Below, in pieces: positions 55,947 to 64,000 of a stretch of 64,000 nucleotides of DNA. The notes beneath the pieces are model-generated. The model was not told where the DNA came from and did not search any database. It saw nothing but the letters and a program-made list of their open reading frames with translations. The DNA comes from Sporosarcina globispora (GTDB taxonomy: Bacteria > Bacillota > Bacilli > Bacillales > Cytobacillaceae): contig NZ_LGUF01000007.1 in assembly GCF_001274725.1 (NCBI RefSeq), forward strand, positions 1,098,562-1,162,561, written 5' to 3'. Every line of letters starts with the position of its first letter. Position 1 is the first letter of the stretch. The position numbers and the translations under genes are program-made.

Positions 55947-56920
55947 ATCGACAGCCAAGAATCGTCATCATCGGTGGAGGAACAGGTCTGCCTGTTCTCT
56001 TAAGGGGATTGAAGCAATACCCTGTTGATATTACTGCCATTGTGACAGTAGCCGATGATGGCGGCAGCTCAGGAAGATTGCGAAATGATCTTCATATCCC
56101 GCCGCCCGGTGACATCCGTAATGTGCTGGCAGCTCTTTCAGATGTGGAGCCGCTCATCGAGGAGATGTTCCAGCACCGCTTTGCAACATCCAATGAATTA
56201 TCCGGGCATTCGCTTGGCAACTTAATTCTCGCGGCAATGACCTCGATTACAGGTAACTTTGTTCACGCGATTCAGGAAATGAGCAAGGTGTTAAATGTAA
56301 GGGGAAAGGTTTTGCCGGCTGCCAACCAAAGTGTGGTCCTGCATGCTGAAATGGAAGATGGGTCCATTGTTTCGGGAGAATCAAAGATTCCTTATTCCGG
56401 CAAGAAAATTAAACGGGTATTTTTAACCCCGAAAAATATAAAAGCCCTGCCTGAATCACTGCAGGCAATCCGACAGGCTGATATGATCATCATCGGGCCT
56501 GGCAGCTTATATACCAGTATTCTTCCTAACCTGCTTGTCCCTAAGCTGGGAAGTGAGGTCTGTCATTCGAAAGCGAAAAAGGTGTATATATGCAATCTAA
56601 TGACACAGGCAGGAGAGACGCTTGATTATACGGCAAGCGATCATGTGAAAGCGCTGTATGATCATATGAGCTGTGCTTTTATCAATACCATTCTTGTAAA
56701 CAATGAGGAAATTCCTCCTTATATTCAAGAAAGGTACAGCGAGGAAATGGCAAAGCCTGTTGTGTATGATACAGCTGCTCTAACTGAACTGGGGCTTGAA
56801 ATTATGCACGGTGAAATTGTCAGCCATGAAGGCGGAATTATCCGCCATGATACAAAAGAAGTTGCCCAAATGCTTTATAATTTGCTTTTACATGAAACCA
56901 ATAGGCGTTTTAACGCGTAA
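55943..56920 (+). CDS. yvcK: YvcK family protein (gluconeogenesis/cell-shape factor)
   Basis: A 325-residue CofD-like protein with [17 protein letters not shown] at the N-terminus, [13 protein letters not shown] near residue 38 and [15 protein letters not shown] near 55. In B. subtilis it is needed for growth on gluconeogenic carbon sources and binds UDP-sugars. Encoded between rapZ and whiA, as usual. Confidence 0.93.
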   Translation: MNRQPRIVIIGGGTGLPVLLRGLKQYPVDITAIVTVADDGGSSGRLRNDLHIPPPGDIRNVLAALSDVEPLIEEMFQHRFATSNELSGHSLGNLILAAMTSITGNFVHAIQEMSKVLNVRGKVLPAANQSVVLHAEMEDGSIVSGESKIPYSGKKIKRVFLTPKNIKALPESLQAIRQADMIIIGPGSLYTSILPNLLVPKLGSEVCHSKAKKVYICNLMTQAGETLDYTASDHVKALYDHMSCAFINTILVNNEEIPPYIQERYSEEMAKPVVYDTAALTELGLEIMHGEIVSHEGGIIRHDTKEVAQMLYNLLLHETNRRFNA

Positions 56921-57038
56921 TATATAGGTGTGAAAGGGCTTTTGCCGGTAAAAAATAAACTGTGCATACGTTTGCTCAGGTTAGAATATCTTTTTATATG
57001 CAACTGGCTTAGCGCTTTTACGGATAGGGGGTGAAGGG

Positions 57039-57989
57039 ATGTCTTTCGCTTCGGAAACGAAAAAAGAATTGACGAACCTGGAAATGAAAGACTGCTGTGG
57101 GAAAGCGGAATTGTCCGCTTTGATCAGGATGAATGGTTCACTTTCTTTTTCCAGCAGGAAATTGATTGTGGATATTCAGACGGAGAATGCAGCAATTGCC
57201 AGAAGGATCTACACACTGATTAAAAGGAATTACAACGTTCAGGTCGAGCTCCTGGTCCGGAAAAAAATGAGGCTGAAAAAGAACAATGTTTACATTGTCA
57301 GGCTATCGGAACAGGCCAGCATGATTCTTGACGATCTGAAAATCTTGAGCGAGGGGTTCGTATTTACACACGATATCTCCGAAGAGCTGATAAAAAAGAA
57401 ATGCTGTAAGCGTTCTTATCTGCGCGGTGCATTCCTTGCCGGGGGATCGGTTAATAATCCGGAGACCTCCTCCTATCATCTTGAGATTTCTTCACTTTAC
57501 AAGGAGCATAATGACTCCCTTTGTGAACTAATGAATACGTTCGGGCTGAACAGCAAAACGCTTGAACGGAAAAAAGGCTATATCACATATTTAAAGGAAG
57601 CCGAAAAAATAACGGAGTTCCTTAATATTATTGGTGCACACGCGGCTCTGCTCCGATTTGAAGACATCCGGATTGTCCGTGATATGCGAAACTCGGTCAA
57701 TCGACTCGTAAATTGTGAAACAGCGAACTTAAACAAAACTATTGGAGCTGCACTCCGTCAGGTGGAAAACATCCGGTTTATCGACCAAACAGTCGGACTC
57801 CAGGTACTGCCTGACAAACTGAGGGAAATAGCCGAATTGCGTGTGGCTTACCAGGATGTCACTCTAAAAGAGCTTGGGGAAATGGTCTCAGGCGGGAATA
57901 TCAGCAAATCGGGCATTAATCATCGTTTAAGAAAAATAGATGAAATTGCTGAGAAACTTCGGGCAGGAGAAAATATAAGCACTCACTGA
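57039..57989 (+). CDS. whiA: DNA-binding protein WhiA
   Basis: A 316-residue protein with a degenerate LAGLIDADG-type N-terminal domain ([19 protein letters not shown] near residue 121) and a C-terminal helix-turn-helix ([25 protein letters not shown] near 270). It is linked to cell division and chromosome segregation in Bacillus. GGGGGTGAAGGG precedes the ATG. Confidence 0.95.
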   Translation: MSFASETKKELTNLEMKDCCGKAELSALIRMNGSLSFSSRKLIVDIQTENAAIARRIYTLIKRNYNVQVELLVRKKMRLKKNNVYIVRLSEQASMILDDLKILSEGFVFTHDISEELIKKKCCKRSYLRGAFLAGGSVNNPETSSYHLEISSLYKEHNDSLCELMNTFGLNSKTLERKKGYITYLKEAEKITEFLNIIGAHAALLRFEDIRIVRDMRNSVNRLVNCETANLNKTIGAALRQVENIRFIDQTVGLQVLPDKLREIAELRVAYQDVTLKELGEMVSGGNISKSGINHRLRKIDEIAEKLRAGENISTH

Positions 57990-58018
57990 CAGAAGTATCA
58001 GCAGGGAGGAGATATACA

Positions 58019-58276
58019 ATGGCGGAAAAGCAGGTTGAAGTTAGGCTAAAAACAGGATTGCAGGCACGTCCGGCGGCATTATTCGTCCAGGAGGCCAATC
58101 GGTTCTCATCCGATATTTTCCTGGAGAAGGATGGCAAGAAAGTAAATGCGAAAAGCATCATGGGGCTTATGAGTCTTGCTGTAAGCTCAGGCTCAGTCAT
58201 TATCCTGAAAGCTGAAGGGAACGACGAAAACGAAGCTCTAGAGGCACTTGCAAACTATATTCAGAAGGAAAACTAA
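58019..58276 (+). CDS. crh: Catabolite repression HPr-like protein
   Basis: An 85-residue HPr paralogue. KTGLQARPAALF shows glutamine at position 15 in place of the phosphorylated histidine of HPr, so it cannot act in PTS phosphotransfer. The regulatory serine is present in NAKSIMGLMSL near residue 46, the target of HprK. P-Ser-Crh is a co-repressor of CcpA. GGAGG precedes the ATG. Last gene of the operon. Confidence 0.96.
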   Translation: MAEKQVEVRLKTGLQARPAALFVQEANRFSSDIFLEKDGKKVNAKSIMGLMSLAVSSGSVIILKAEGNDENEALEALANYIQKEN

Positions 58277-58312
58277 AACAACTCGCATCGGGAAGATGCG
58301 AGTTGTTTTTTT
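58277..58312 (+). terminator. Terminator after crh
   Basis: AACAACTCGCATC and GATGCGAGTTGTT pair over 13 bases around a five-base loop, followed by TTTTT. Confidence 0.92.
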
Positions 58313-58342
58313 AAAACATAAGAAAGTCTAAAATTTTGAATG

Positions 58343-58474
58343 TTGATAACTGTCTAGCTCCAGCGCCTACCCCCTCGAGGTCACAAGCCAATCCTTCCAA
58401 AAAGGCAAAGGACGCCTTTTCAGAAGGCTCGTCTTGTGCTTGTCGGGTGTGGGCAAGGCGCTTCCGCTTTTCTT
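58343..58474 (+). repeat. Dispersed Bacillus-type repeat, copy 3
   Basis: TTGATAACTGTCTAGCTCC at the left, CCTCGAGGTCACAAGCCAA, an inverted GCTCGTCTTGTGCTTGTCGGG, and GGCGCTTCCGCTTTTCTT at the right. It matches 40323-40516 in order and symmetry and ends two bases before the clpP stop codon. Confidence 0.8.
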
Positions 58475-58475
58475 A

Positions 58476-59081
58476 TTATTTATCTTTCTTTTCGTCCAAA
58501 GAGTTTCTGGAAATGATTTGGTCAACCAGCCCGTATTCAAGAGCTCTTTCAGCTGTCATAAAGTTATCGCGGTCAGTGTCTCTCGCGATTACTTCAAGCG
58601 GCTGTCCACTGCGCTCGGAAAGGATTGTGTTCAATTTTTCGCGAAGGAAAAGAATGCGCTTAGCAGCGATTTCGATTTCAGTCGCTTGTCCCTGAGCTCC
58701 CCCTAGCGGCTGATGGATCATGACTTCACTGTTTGGGAGGGCAAAACGCTTGCCTTTCTCACCAGCAGCAAGAAGGAATGCACCCATGGATGCCGCCATA
58801 CCAATACAAATCGTTTGCACCTTTGGCTTGATGAATTGCATTGTATCGTAAATAGCCATACCAGCCGTAATGCTTCCGCCAGGGCTATTGATGTAAATGG
58901 AGATGTCTTTTTCAGGATTTTCAGCTTCTAGGAATAACAGCTGGGCAACAATTGAGTTCGCCACATTGTCATCGATTGCACTTCCCAGCATAATAATGCG
59001 GTCTTTTAAAAGGCGGGAGTAAATATCATAAGCGCGCTCCCCGCGGTTTGTTTGTTCAATAACTGTAGGGATTAAGTTCAT
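58476..59081 (-). CDS. clpP: ATP-dependent Clp protease proteolytic subunit
   Basis: A 201-residue serine protease. The catalytic serine is in [11 protein letters not shown] near residue 98, histidine in [13 protein letters not shown] near 123, and aspartate in DTDRDNFM near 172. The propeptide region [20 protein letters not shown] is standard. Assembles with ClpC, ClpX or ClpE. AGGAGG precedes the ATG. Under CtsR control (site at 59188-59204). Confidence 0.97.
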   Translation of the reverse strand: MNLIPTVIEQTNRGERAYDIYSRLLKDRIIMLGSAIDDNVANSIVAQLLFLEAENPEKDISIYINSPGGSITAGMAIYDTMQFIKPKVQTICIGMAASMGAFLLAAGEKGKRFALPNSEVMIHQPLGGAQGQATEIEIAAKRILFLREKLNTILSERSGQPLEVIARDTDRDNFMTAERALEYGLVDQIISRNSLDEKKDK

Positions 59082-59174
59082 TTTCCAATTCCTCCTTCAA
59101 GATAAGGTCAACATACATGATGAACAAGCATGTTCTTCCAAGTAAAGAAAATTTTTTAACTCCTATGTATTATC

Positions 59175-59204
59175 ATGATACACTGATGGTCAATTAAGGT
59201 CAAA
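59175..59204 (-). promoter_or_regulatory. clpP promoter with CtsR operator
   Basis: Plus-strand GGTCAAT-TAA-GGTCAAA (59188-59204) is the CtsR heptad direct repeat with its three-base gap. On the minus strand the second heptad supplies the -35 TTGACC (59203-59198), 17 bases before TATCAT (59180-59175). CtsR binding would thus block the -35 box; heat inactivates it. Confidence 0.88.
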
Positions 59205-59301
59205 CGAATCGCATGGAAATCGTGTTTGATTCGTTCGACACATTTTTCTGTGCTGTGCTATCTCATTCCATGATACCCATTGTTCCAATTTTTAAACTAA
59301 A

Positions 59302-59372
59302 AGGAGGCTTGCAAAGTGAATAAACATATCATATAATTAGTTATCGTAGCGGCTGAGAGCATGCTCAGCCAT
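59302..59372 (+). other. Strong ribosome-binding site with a six-codon frame and hairpin
   Basis: AAAGGAGG is followed eight bases later by GTG and a frame of only six codons (VNKHII) ending in TAA. A hairpin GGCTGAG / CTCAGCC comes at 59351-59370, without a T-run. It may be the stump of a lost gene or a leader-peptide arrangement. The rest of 59205-59386 shows nothing else. Confidence 0.3.
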
Positions 59373-59386
59373 CTATTAAAATATTT

Positions 59387-59458
59387 GCCCTCGTGGTGCA
59401 ACGGATAGCACGTGAGATTCCGGTTCTTAAGATGTGGGTTCGATTCCTGCCGAGGGCG
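59387..59458 (+). tRNA. tRNA-Arg (anticodon CCG)
   Basis: A 72-nt cloverleaf: acceptor GCCCTCG/CGAGGGC, D-arm GTGC/GCAC, anticodon stem TGAGA/TCTTA with loop TTCCGGT (CCG at 59420-59422), T-arm GTGGG/CCTGC with loop TTCGATT, discriminator G. CCA is not encoded. B. subtilis has a tRNA-Arg at the same place beside clpP. Confidence 0.95.
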
Positions 59459-59461
59459 TCA

Positions 59462-59512
59462 TTAAAGGATTGTATTTATTGATTTTCCAATAAATACGAT
59501 CCTTTTTTTATT
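59462..59512 (+). terminator. Terminator of tRNA-Arg
   Basis: AAAGGATTGTATTTATTG and CAATAAATACGATCCTTT pair nearly perfectly and are followed by TTTT. Confidence 0.85.
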
Positions 59513-59849
59513 TGTCTTATTTTCGGATGTTATTTAATAATAGCTGAAGCCGGGCTCCGAATATATAGGATCTTACCGCAGAGTTTCTGAAGAGTGTGAT
59601 GCAATTTTGGAGGGTTACAGACAACTTCAAGAAAGTCACAGGAGAAAATTCTAGAAATTTATTTTAATTACTGATTTTCCCTGTATTATCCATGTTTTGC
59701 ATTTAACAATAAGTTTAATGTGAAAAACAAAAGGGGAAAATGAGGACAGCAGGAAATCCGATTTTAACTGGGGGCACTCCCAAATAATATGATGCTTACT
59801 CGTGGCATTTATTTGTTCATTGGAGTTAATTCTATAGGAGGAATTTATA
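59513..59849. other. Upstream region of the nucleoside transporter
   Basis: No gene and no riboswitch aptamer that I recognise. AT-rich sequence leads to TAGGAGG, the transporter's ribosome-binding site. Confidence 0.45.
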
Positions 59850-61028
59850 ATGATTGGTCTTTTGACTGCGATTGCAGGAATTGTCTTATTAATATGCATA
59901 GCATATATGATGAGTAACGATAAGAAGAGGGTTAACTTCAAAGGTATTGGAGTTATGATGATTATTCAGTTAGGCATAGCATTCTTTATGTTAAATACTT
60001 CAATAGGTCAACAAGCTTTACAAGCAGTTGTTAATGGTGTTAATAAGGTTCTGTCTTTTGGGAAGGAAGGAACAGCTTTTGTTTTTGGTGATATCGGCGG
60101 AACAGATGCTTTTTTTATAAACGTTTTAATGGCGATTATCTTTGTAACCAGTTTACTGGGCATTCTAACCTACACTCGCATCTTGCCGTTAGCAATTAAA
60201 TACATAGGTGGATTTGTTGCTAAAATTACAGGCTTGCCAAAGGTTGAATCATTCGTTGCTGTTAACTCTATGGTGTTCGGAGATACTACTGCTATATTAT
60301 CAGTTAAGTCTCAGATCCCTAAGTTATCGGCAAATCGATTGTTCGTTGTTACTACAAGCTCTCTTGTTGCCGTTTCCTGCTCTATCCTAGGGGCCTACAT
60401 GCAGATGATTCCTGCAGAATTTGTTCTTGTAGCGCTTCCTATAAACATTTTTAGCGGACTGATCCTTTCATCTATTGTGTGTCCTGTGCCTGAAGAAGAG
60501 GATGAAGACATTGATATTAAAGAAATGATTCCAGAAAAATCGATTTTTGAGGCAATCGGAAACTGGACTTTGCTAGGTGGAAGGACTGCACTTATTGTTG
60601 GGGCTATGCTTATTACTTATGTAGCATTACTCGCAATGATTAATGCAGGATTCGACGCTGTTATTGGTATGACTTTTACAGAAATTCTGGGTTATATCTT
60701 TGCACCTGTCGCTTTCATGATGGGTATCCCTGCTTCTGAAATCGTACAAGCAGGGTCAGTAATGGGGACAAAACTTGCTGCTAATGAGTTCGTTGCAATG
60801 CTTGGTTTTGCGGAGATGATTCCAGATTTGAGTCCTAAAACAGTGGGGATTGTGTCAGCATTCCTAATCTCTTTTGCTAACTTTAGTTCAATCGGCATTA
60901 TCTTAGGGACTGTACAAGCCATTAATGGGGAGAAGGCTTCCATGTTCGCTAAAATGGGGCTGAAAGTATTATTGGTTGCTACGATGGGCAGCGTCTTAAC
61001 AGGCTCTATTGTTGGTTTGTTCCTTTAA
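59850..61028 (+). CDS. Concentrative nucleoside transporter (NupC-like)
   Basis: A 392-residue CNT-family symporter with about ten membrane segments. Characteristic stretches are KITGLPKVESFVAVNSMVFG near residue 125, where substrate and sodium/proton bind, GTKLAANEFVAM near 308, and ISFANFSSIGIILGTVQAI near 345. TAGGAGG lies nine bases before the ATG. Not part of a visible operon; it ends at a terminator near 61128. Its codon and base use is a little more AT-rich than the neighbouring core genes, and B. subtilis has no such gene here, so later insertion is possible. Confidence 0.88.
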   Translation: MIGLLTAIAGIVLLICIAYMMSNDKKRVNFKGIGVMMIIQLGIAFFMLNTSIGQQALQAVVNGVNKVLSFGKEGTAFVFGDIGGTDAFFINVLMAIIFVTSLLGILTYTRILPLAIKYIGGFVAKITGLPKVESFVAVNSMVFGDTTAILSVKSQIPKLSANRLFVVTTSSLVAVSCSILGAYMQMIPAEFVLVALPINIFSGLILSSIVCPVPEEEDEDIDIKEMIPEKSIFEAIGNWTLLGGRTALIVGAMLITYVALLAMINAGFDAVIGMTFTEILGYIFAPVAFMMGIPASEIVQAGSVMGTKLAANEFVAMLGFAEMIPDLSPKTVGIVSAFLISFANFSSIGIILGTVQAINGEKASMFAKMGLKVLLVATMGSVLTGSIVGLFL

Positions 61029-61127
61029 TAAGTGTTGGGCCGATTCACAGTTCCGAGACTTATAACAATTGCCGATGCTGCCTGTCATCTATAATAAGCC
61101 CTGAATCTTTATAGTGAGGGCGCTGCC

Positions 61128-61166
61128 AAAACTCCTTGTCTGATATGGGCAGGGAGTTTTTACTTT
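61128..61166 (+). terminator. Terminator after the transporter
   Basis: AAACTCC and GGGAGTTT arms followed by TTACTTTTT, about 100 bases after the stop codon. Confidence 0.6.
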
Positions 61167-61173
61167 TTACGCT

Positions 61174-61277
61174 ATCCGCAAATAAATTCGGCCTATGCGC
61201 ACATAAAAAATTTTATCCGCAAGTAAATTGACCTTATCCGCAAATAAATTTCCTTTATCCGCACATAAATATATCCA
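61174..61277 (+). repeat. Phased array of ATCCGCAAATAAATT units
   Basis: Five units of 21, 20, 21, 21 and 21 bases begin ATCCGCAAATAAATT, ATGCGCACATAAAAA, ATCCGCAAGTAAATT, ATCCGCAAATAAATT and ATCCGCACATAAATA. The core word differs from the TGYYAGATAAAT arrays but period and placement are the same. Confidence 0.75.
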
Positions 61278-61492
61278 GCCATAATAAATTTCCGAGATTT
61301 AAGCCTGAATTTCAAAAAAAATCCATAAAATCCGCAGTTTTCACCATTAAAAATGAATATTCTTCACTCTGCCATGCATATTGTGTAGTATTCAGAAAGA
61401 TGGAGAAGCACTGGATAAGCATGGCATTGCCAAGATATTTCCATACAACATTTTCCGCGAATATTGTAAAATGGGGACAGGGGGAATGTACG

Positions 61493-62824
61493 ATGAATTT
61501 GAAAGCTGGGTTATGGCAGCAGCAGACAATGAAATTAACAATGACACAGGAGCTGACGCAGGCAATTGCCCTTCTGCAATACAGCACACAGGAGCTTTCT
61601 GCTTTCCTGGAAAGCAAGGCGCTTGAAAATCCCCTTTTAAAAGTAGAGTCCGGTCATGTCCAGACGATGGATCCCCGTCATGATCGTGTCAAACCGACGA
61701 GAAAAAAGGCAGAAAAAGATAAAATAAATTGGATTGAGCAGATTGGCTGCGGAAAGACGATGCAGCTGAATGAATATTTGATGTCGCAGCTTCATCTCGA
61801 TTTAAGCAAACATGAAAAAAAATTGATCGAACAGCTTATTGATAGTCTTGATGAAAACGGTTACTTTCGAGGTGACCTGCAGACGATTGCCGCAGCTATT
61901 AATCTATCATCTGAAGAAGTGGAGCAGATGCTTAGAGAGCTGCAGGAGCTCGAGCCTGCTGGCGTTTGTGCCAGAAATCTTCAGGAATGTTTGTCCCTGC
62001 AGGTTAAAAGATTGCCTGAACGAAATGAACTGGCTGAAATTATTATAGATGAATACTTTACCTTCTTTGCGGAGAAGAAATGGAAGGAAATTGTAAAGCA
62101 GCTCGGTGTGGGGCTTAAAGAGGTTCAGGAGGTATTCGACCTCGTGCAGACTTTGAATCCGAGGCCGGCATCTTCCTTCCATAGTGAGAAATCTGCTTAT
62201 ATTACACCGGACGTTATTGTTCAGTGGGATGGGAGCTCTTTTTCCGTCAGCGTTTTTGATGAAGTTCTTCCTAGGATCAGTTTTAATGAAGGATATTTTA
62301 AAAAGTTTTCGGCCGCTGGAGACCGGAATGTCAGCCGCTTTTTACAGGAAAAGCAGCAGGACTACCACTGGATCATGAGGAGCATTGAGCAAAGAAAAGA
62401 GACACTTACTAATGTGACTCTTAAAATCGTTGAAAAACAGCAGGACTTTTTTATAAAAGGGCCTGCACAACTGAAGCCGATGACGATGAAGGAAATATCA
62501 GATGAACTTGAAATACATGAATCGACTGTCAGCCGGGCCGTCCGGGAAAAATATGCGCAGACGCCATTTGGGACGTTTGAGCTGAGGTCGTTCTTCTCTA
62601 GCACAATTAAAACAACATCTGATGAAAATACGTCTTCACAGCAGGTTAAGACGATTATTGGTAAAATGATTGAAGAGGAAAATAAGCAAAAGCCTTTATC
62701 CGATCAGGAGCTTGTGAAGCTGCTGAAGGAAAAAGAGGGAATGGTTGTCAGCAGAAGGACGATTGCAAAATATCGGGATCAGCTGGGCATTCCATCATCA
62801 TCGAAGCGGAAGAGGTATGACTGA
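61493..62824 (+). CDS. sigL: RNA polymerase sigma-54 factor
   Basis: A 443-residue RpoN protein. The N-terminal activator-contact region is LKAGLWQQQTMKLTMTQELT ending in LENPLL; the core-binding domain follows (LLDELDENGYF-type SLDENGYFRGDL near residue 115, ELEPAGVCARNLQECL near 150); the DNA-binding part has EISDELEIHESTVSRAVREK near 340 and the RpoN box SRRTIAKYRDQLGIPSS near 417. The start at 61493 follows GGGGGAATGTACG; a longer frame extends into the repeat leader. It serves enhancer-dependent genes for amino-acid and acetoin use in Bacillus. Confidence 0.95.
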   Translation: MNLKAGLWQQQTMKLTMTQELTQAIALLQYSTQELSAFLESKALENPLLKVESGHVQTMDPRHDRVKPTRKKAEKDKINWIEQIGCGKTMQLNEYLMSQLHLDLSKHEKKLIEQLIDSLDENGYFRGDLQTIAAAINLSSEEVEQMLRELQELEPAGVCARNLQECLSLQVKRLPERNELAEIIIDEYFTFFAEKKWKEIVKQLGVGLKEVQEVFDLVQTLNPRPASSFHSEKSAYITPDVIVQWDGSSFSVSVFDEVLPRISFNEGYFKKFSAAGDRNVSRFLQEKQQDYHWIMRSIEQRKETLTNVTLKIVEKQQDFFIKGPAQLKPMTMKEISDELEIHESTVSRAVREKYAQTPFGTFELRSFFSSTIKTTSDENTSSQQVKTIIGKMIEEENKQKPLSDQELVKLLKEKEGMVVSRRTIAKYRDQLGIPSSSKRKRYD

Positions 62825-62841
62825 CAAAGGAGATATGCTGC

Positions 62842-63090
62842 TTGAAACAGCCAGAGCTGGTTTTTTATACACGCAGCAGATGCCCGCTGTGTGACAAAGC
62901 AAAGGATGTAATAATCGAAGTAAAGAAAGAATATGATTTTAACTTAATTGAGAAAGACATCGATGAGAGCGATGAACTGACTGAGAAGTATGGTCTTATG
63001 ATTCCGGTCGTTGAAATTGATGGAATTGAAGTCCAGTTCGGGCATATTGATCCTATTACTTTAGGTGAAGCGCTTACAGAAAAAAACTAA
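62842..63090 (+). CDS. Glutaredoxin-like protein
   Basis: An 82-residue thioredoxin-fold protein with CPLC near residues 15-18, the redox-active pair, and VIPVVEIDG-type MIPVVEIDGIEV near residue 53 with the cis-proline. It starts at TTG 62842 with AAAGGAG upstream, 17 bases after sigL, and is followed by a terminator. Its partner is unknown. Confidence 0.82.
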   Translation: MKQPELVFYTRSRCPLCDKAKDVIIEVKKEYDFNLIEKDIDESDELTEKYGLMIPVVEIDGIEVQFGHIDPITLGEALTEKN

Positions 63091-63113
63091 GTTTTATCAG
63101 TTGATTTCAGTAC

Positions 63114-63158
63114 TCACTCTTGCTATTATTGAGGTGAAGCAAGGGTGATTTTTTTTAC
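63114..63158 (+). terminator. Terminator after the glutaredoxin-like gene
   Basis: TCACTCTTGCT and AGCAAGGGTGA arms followed by eight T. Confidence 0.75.
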
Positions 63159-63160
63159 GA

Positions 63161-63202
63161 TAAGTGGGACATAATATGTCTATGCGGGACAAAAAATGAC
63201 CA
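63161..63202 (+). repeat. Two-unit phased repeat
   Basis: TAAGTGGGACATAATATGTC and TATGCGGGACAAAAAATGACC, 20-21 bases apart, immediately after a terminator, as with the other arrays. Confidence 0.4.
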
Positions 63203-63224
63203 CATATGATGAAGGAGCTTTCCG

Positions 63225-64000
63225 ATGTACTCACTAATTGATATTCAAAAAAGATTATTGCCTGATATGCTTGAGGTTATGCAGAAGCGCTATGGGATCC
63301 TTCATTACATAGGGCTGATGGAGCCGGTTGGAAGAAGGAGCCTTGCAGTTAGTTTGGGCTTGACGGAAAGAGTACTGAGAAGTGAAGTCGAATTTTTAAA
63401 AGAACAGAACCTGATCCGCATTTCAAGTACGGGAATGAGTCTTTCTTCCGATGGAAAGGATTTACTGGAAGCTCTTGAAGGAATAATGAGGGAAATTTCG
63501 GGTATAGCCGTAATGGAGCAGGCATTATCCCGAAAACTTGGCATTCGCCAGGCTATCATTGTTTCCGGAAATAGCGATGAATCTCCATGGGTGAAGCAAG
63601 AACTTGGCAGGGCCACAGCGATGTGCATGAAGGCAAGACTCAAAGGAAAAAATATCATCGCAGTTACCGGCGGATCCACAATGGCAGCCGTAGCAGAGAT
63701 GCTCACTCCTGACCTTGCTGAACGGGATTGGCTGTTTGTGCCGGCACGGGGCGGAATTGGAGAAGATGTCAAAAATCAGGCTAACACCATTTGTGCAAAA
63801 ATGGCTGATCATACAGATTCAAGGCACCGTGTCCTTTATGTACCGGACCAGGTAAGCAAGGAAATGTATGAAAGCATCATTAAAGAACCCAACATTAAAG
63901 AAGTAATTACCCAAATCAAATCTGCAAGCATGGTTTTACACGGGATTGGGGACGCTATAACAATGGCGGAACGCCGCAAAACCAGTGAAGAAGATTTAGA
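63225..64000 (+). CDS. cggR: Central glycolytic genes regulator, cut by the window edge
   Basis: The first 258 codons of a SorC/DeoR-type repressor. The N-terminal winged helix (LHYIGLMEPVGRRSLAVSLG, LTERVLRSEVEFLKEQNLI) precedes a sugar-phosphate-binding domain (AVTGGSTMAAVAEML near residue 146, PARGGIGEDVKNQANTI near 169). It represses the gapA operon until fructose-1,6-bisphosphate binds. AAGGAGC lies six bases before the ATG. Orthologues are about 340 residues, so roughly 80 residues and gapA should lie to the right. Confidence 0.93.
   Translation, partial: MYSLIDIQKRLLPDMLEVMQKRYGILHYIGLMEPVGRRSLAVSLGLTERVLRSEVEFLKEQNLIRISSTGMSLSSDGKDLLEALEGIMREISGIAVMEQALSRKLGIRQAIIVSGNSDESPWVKQELGRATAMCMKARLKGKNIIAVTGGSTMAAVAEMLTPDLAERDWLFVPARGGIGEDVKNQANTICAKMADHTDSRHRVLYVPDQVSKEMYESIIKEPNIKEVITQIKSASMVLHGIGDAITMAERRKTSEEDL

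Larger units (their letters stand above)
61029..61492. other. Intergenic region before sigL
   Basis: Contains the transporter's terminator (61128-61166), a phased repeat array (61174-61277) and the leader of sigL. No gene is visible. Confidence 0.55.

Noticed and set aside
59513-59849. Purine riboswitch before the nucleoside transporter
   Set aside because: The conserved loop words of the purine aptamer are not present.

Overview
The window is a contiguous piece of a low-to-moderate GC Bacillaceae chromosome (Bacillus/Cytobacillus/Mesobacillus-like). Endospore genes (an alpha/beta SASP, a CwlC-like amidase, a sporulation-type kinase), Crh, SAM-I riboswitches, CtsR, sigma-W and NagR sites, and a gene order matching the B. 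subtilis csbA-uvrB-uvrA / yvl / nag / hprK-lgt-yvoD-ppaX-yvoF / hisZGDBHAFI / yvcD-trxB-yvcIJKL-crh / clpP / sigL / cggR region all support this. The species cannot be fixed from the window.

Layout. Positions 1-7300 are an accessory, gene-poor strip with small or orphan genes (DUF1259, DUF2975 plus YozG-like regulator, DUF4153, DUF3231), broken genes (GNAT, 5'-nucleotidase C-terminus, HTH fragment) and short repeats. Positions 7303-12840 are a surface-glycan island: a GDP-mannose synthesis gene (manC) with four glycosyltransferases in two convergent transcripts, bracketed by inverted copies of a ~240-bp element with terminal inverted repeats. Positions 13254-17570 hold a frameshifted unknown gene, an AI-2E family transporter, an NRDE protein and a PAS histidine kinase. 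Positions 17807-21972 are the metNIQ methionine importer plus an M20 amidohydrolase behind two tandem SAM riboswitches. A SASP, csbA, uvrBA with an SOS box, an SGNH hydrolase and the sigma-W operon yvlABCD follow. Positions 31794-38873 (minus strand) hold a CwlC-like amidase, nagA-nagB-nagR and murP-mupG-murQ, together a cell-wall amino-sugar recycling block. Positions 39206-50278 carry hprK-lgt-yvoD-ppaX-yvoF and the complete histidine operon. After a broken NERD gene come yvcD, trxB, yvcI-rapZ-yvcK-whiA-crh, clpP with a CtsR site, tRNA-Arg(CCG), a nucleoside transporter, sigL, a glutaredoxin-like gene and the start of cggR, which runs off the window.

How the genes work together. HprK, PpaX, Crh, YvcK and CggR are all carbon-flux regulators. 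NagA/NagB and MurP/MupG/MurQ converge on GlcNAc-6-P and then fructose-6-P. The most notable regulatory reading is that the nagA and murP promoters share one layout: an 11-bp NagR-type operator word covering the -35 box, 17 bp before the -10. No murR lies in the window, so MurNAc use here may be under NagR control.

The most unusual non-coding signal is a set of intergenic arrays with a 21-bp period (2-6 units, seven loci), usually just downstream of genes. No defence system, prophage, CRISPR array or intact transposase gene was seen.
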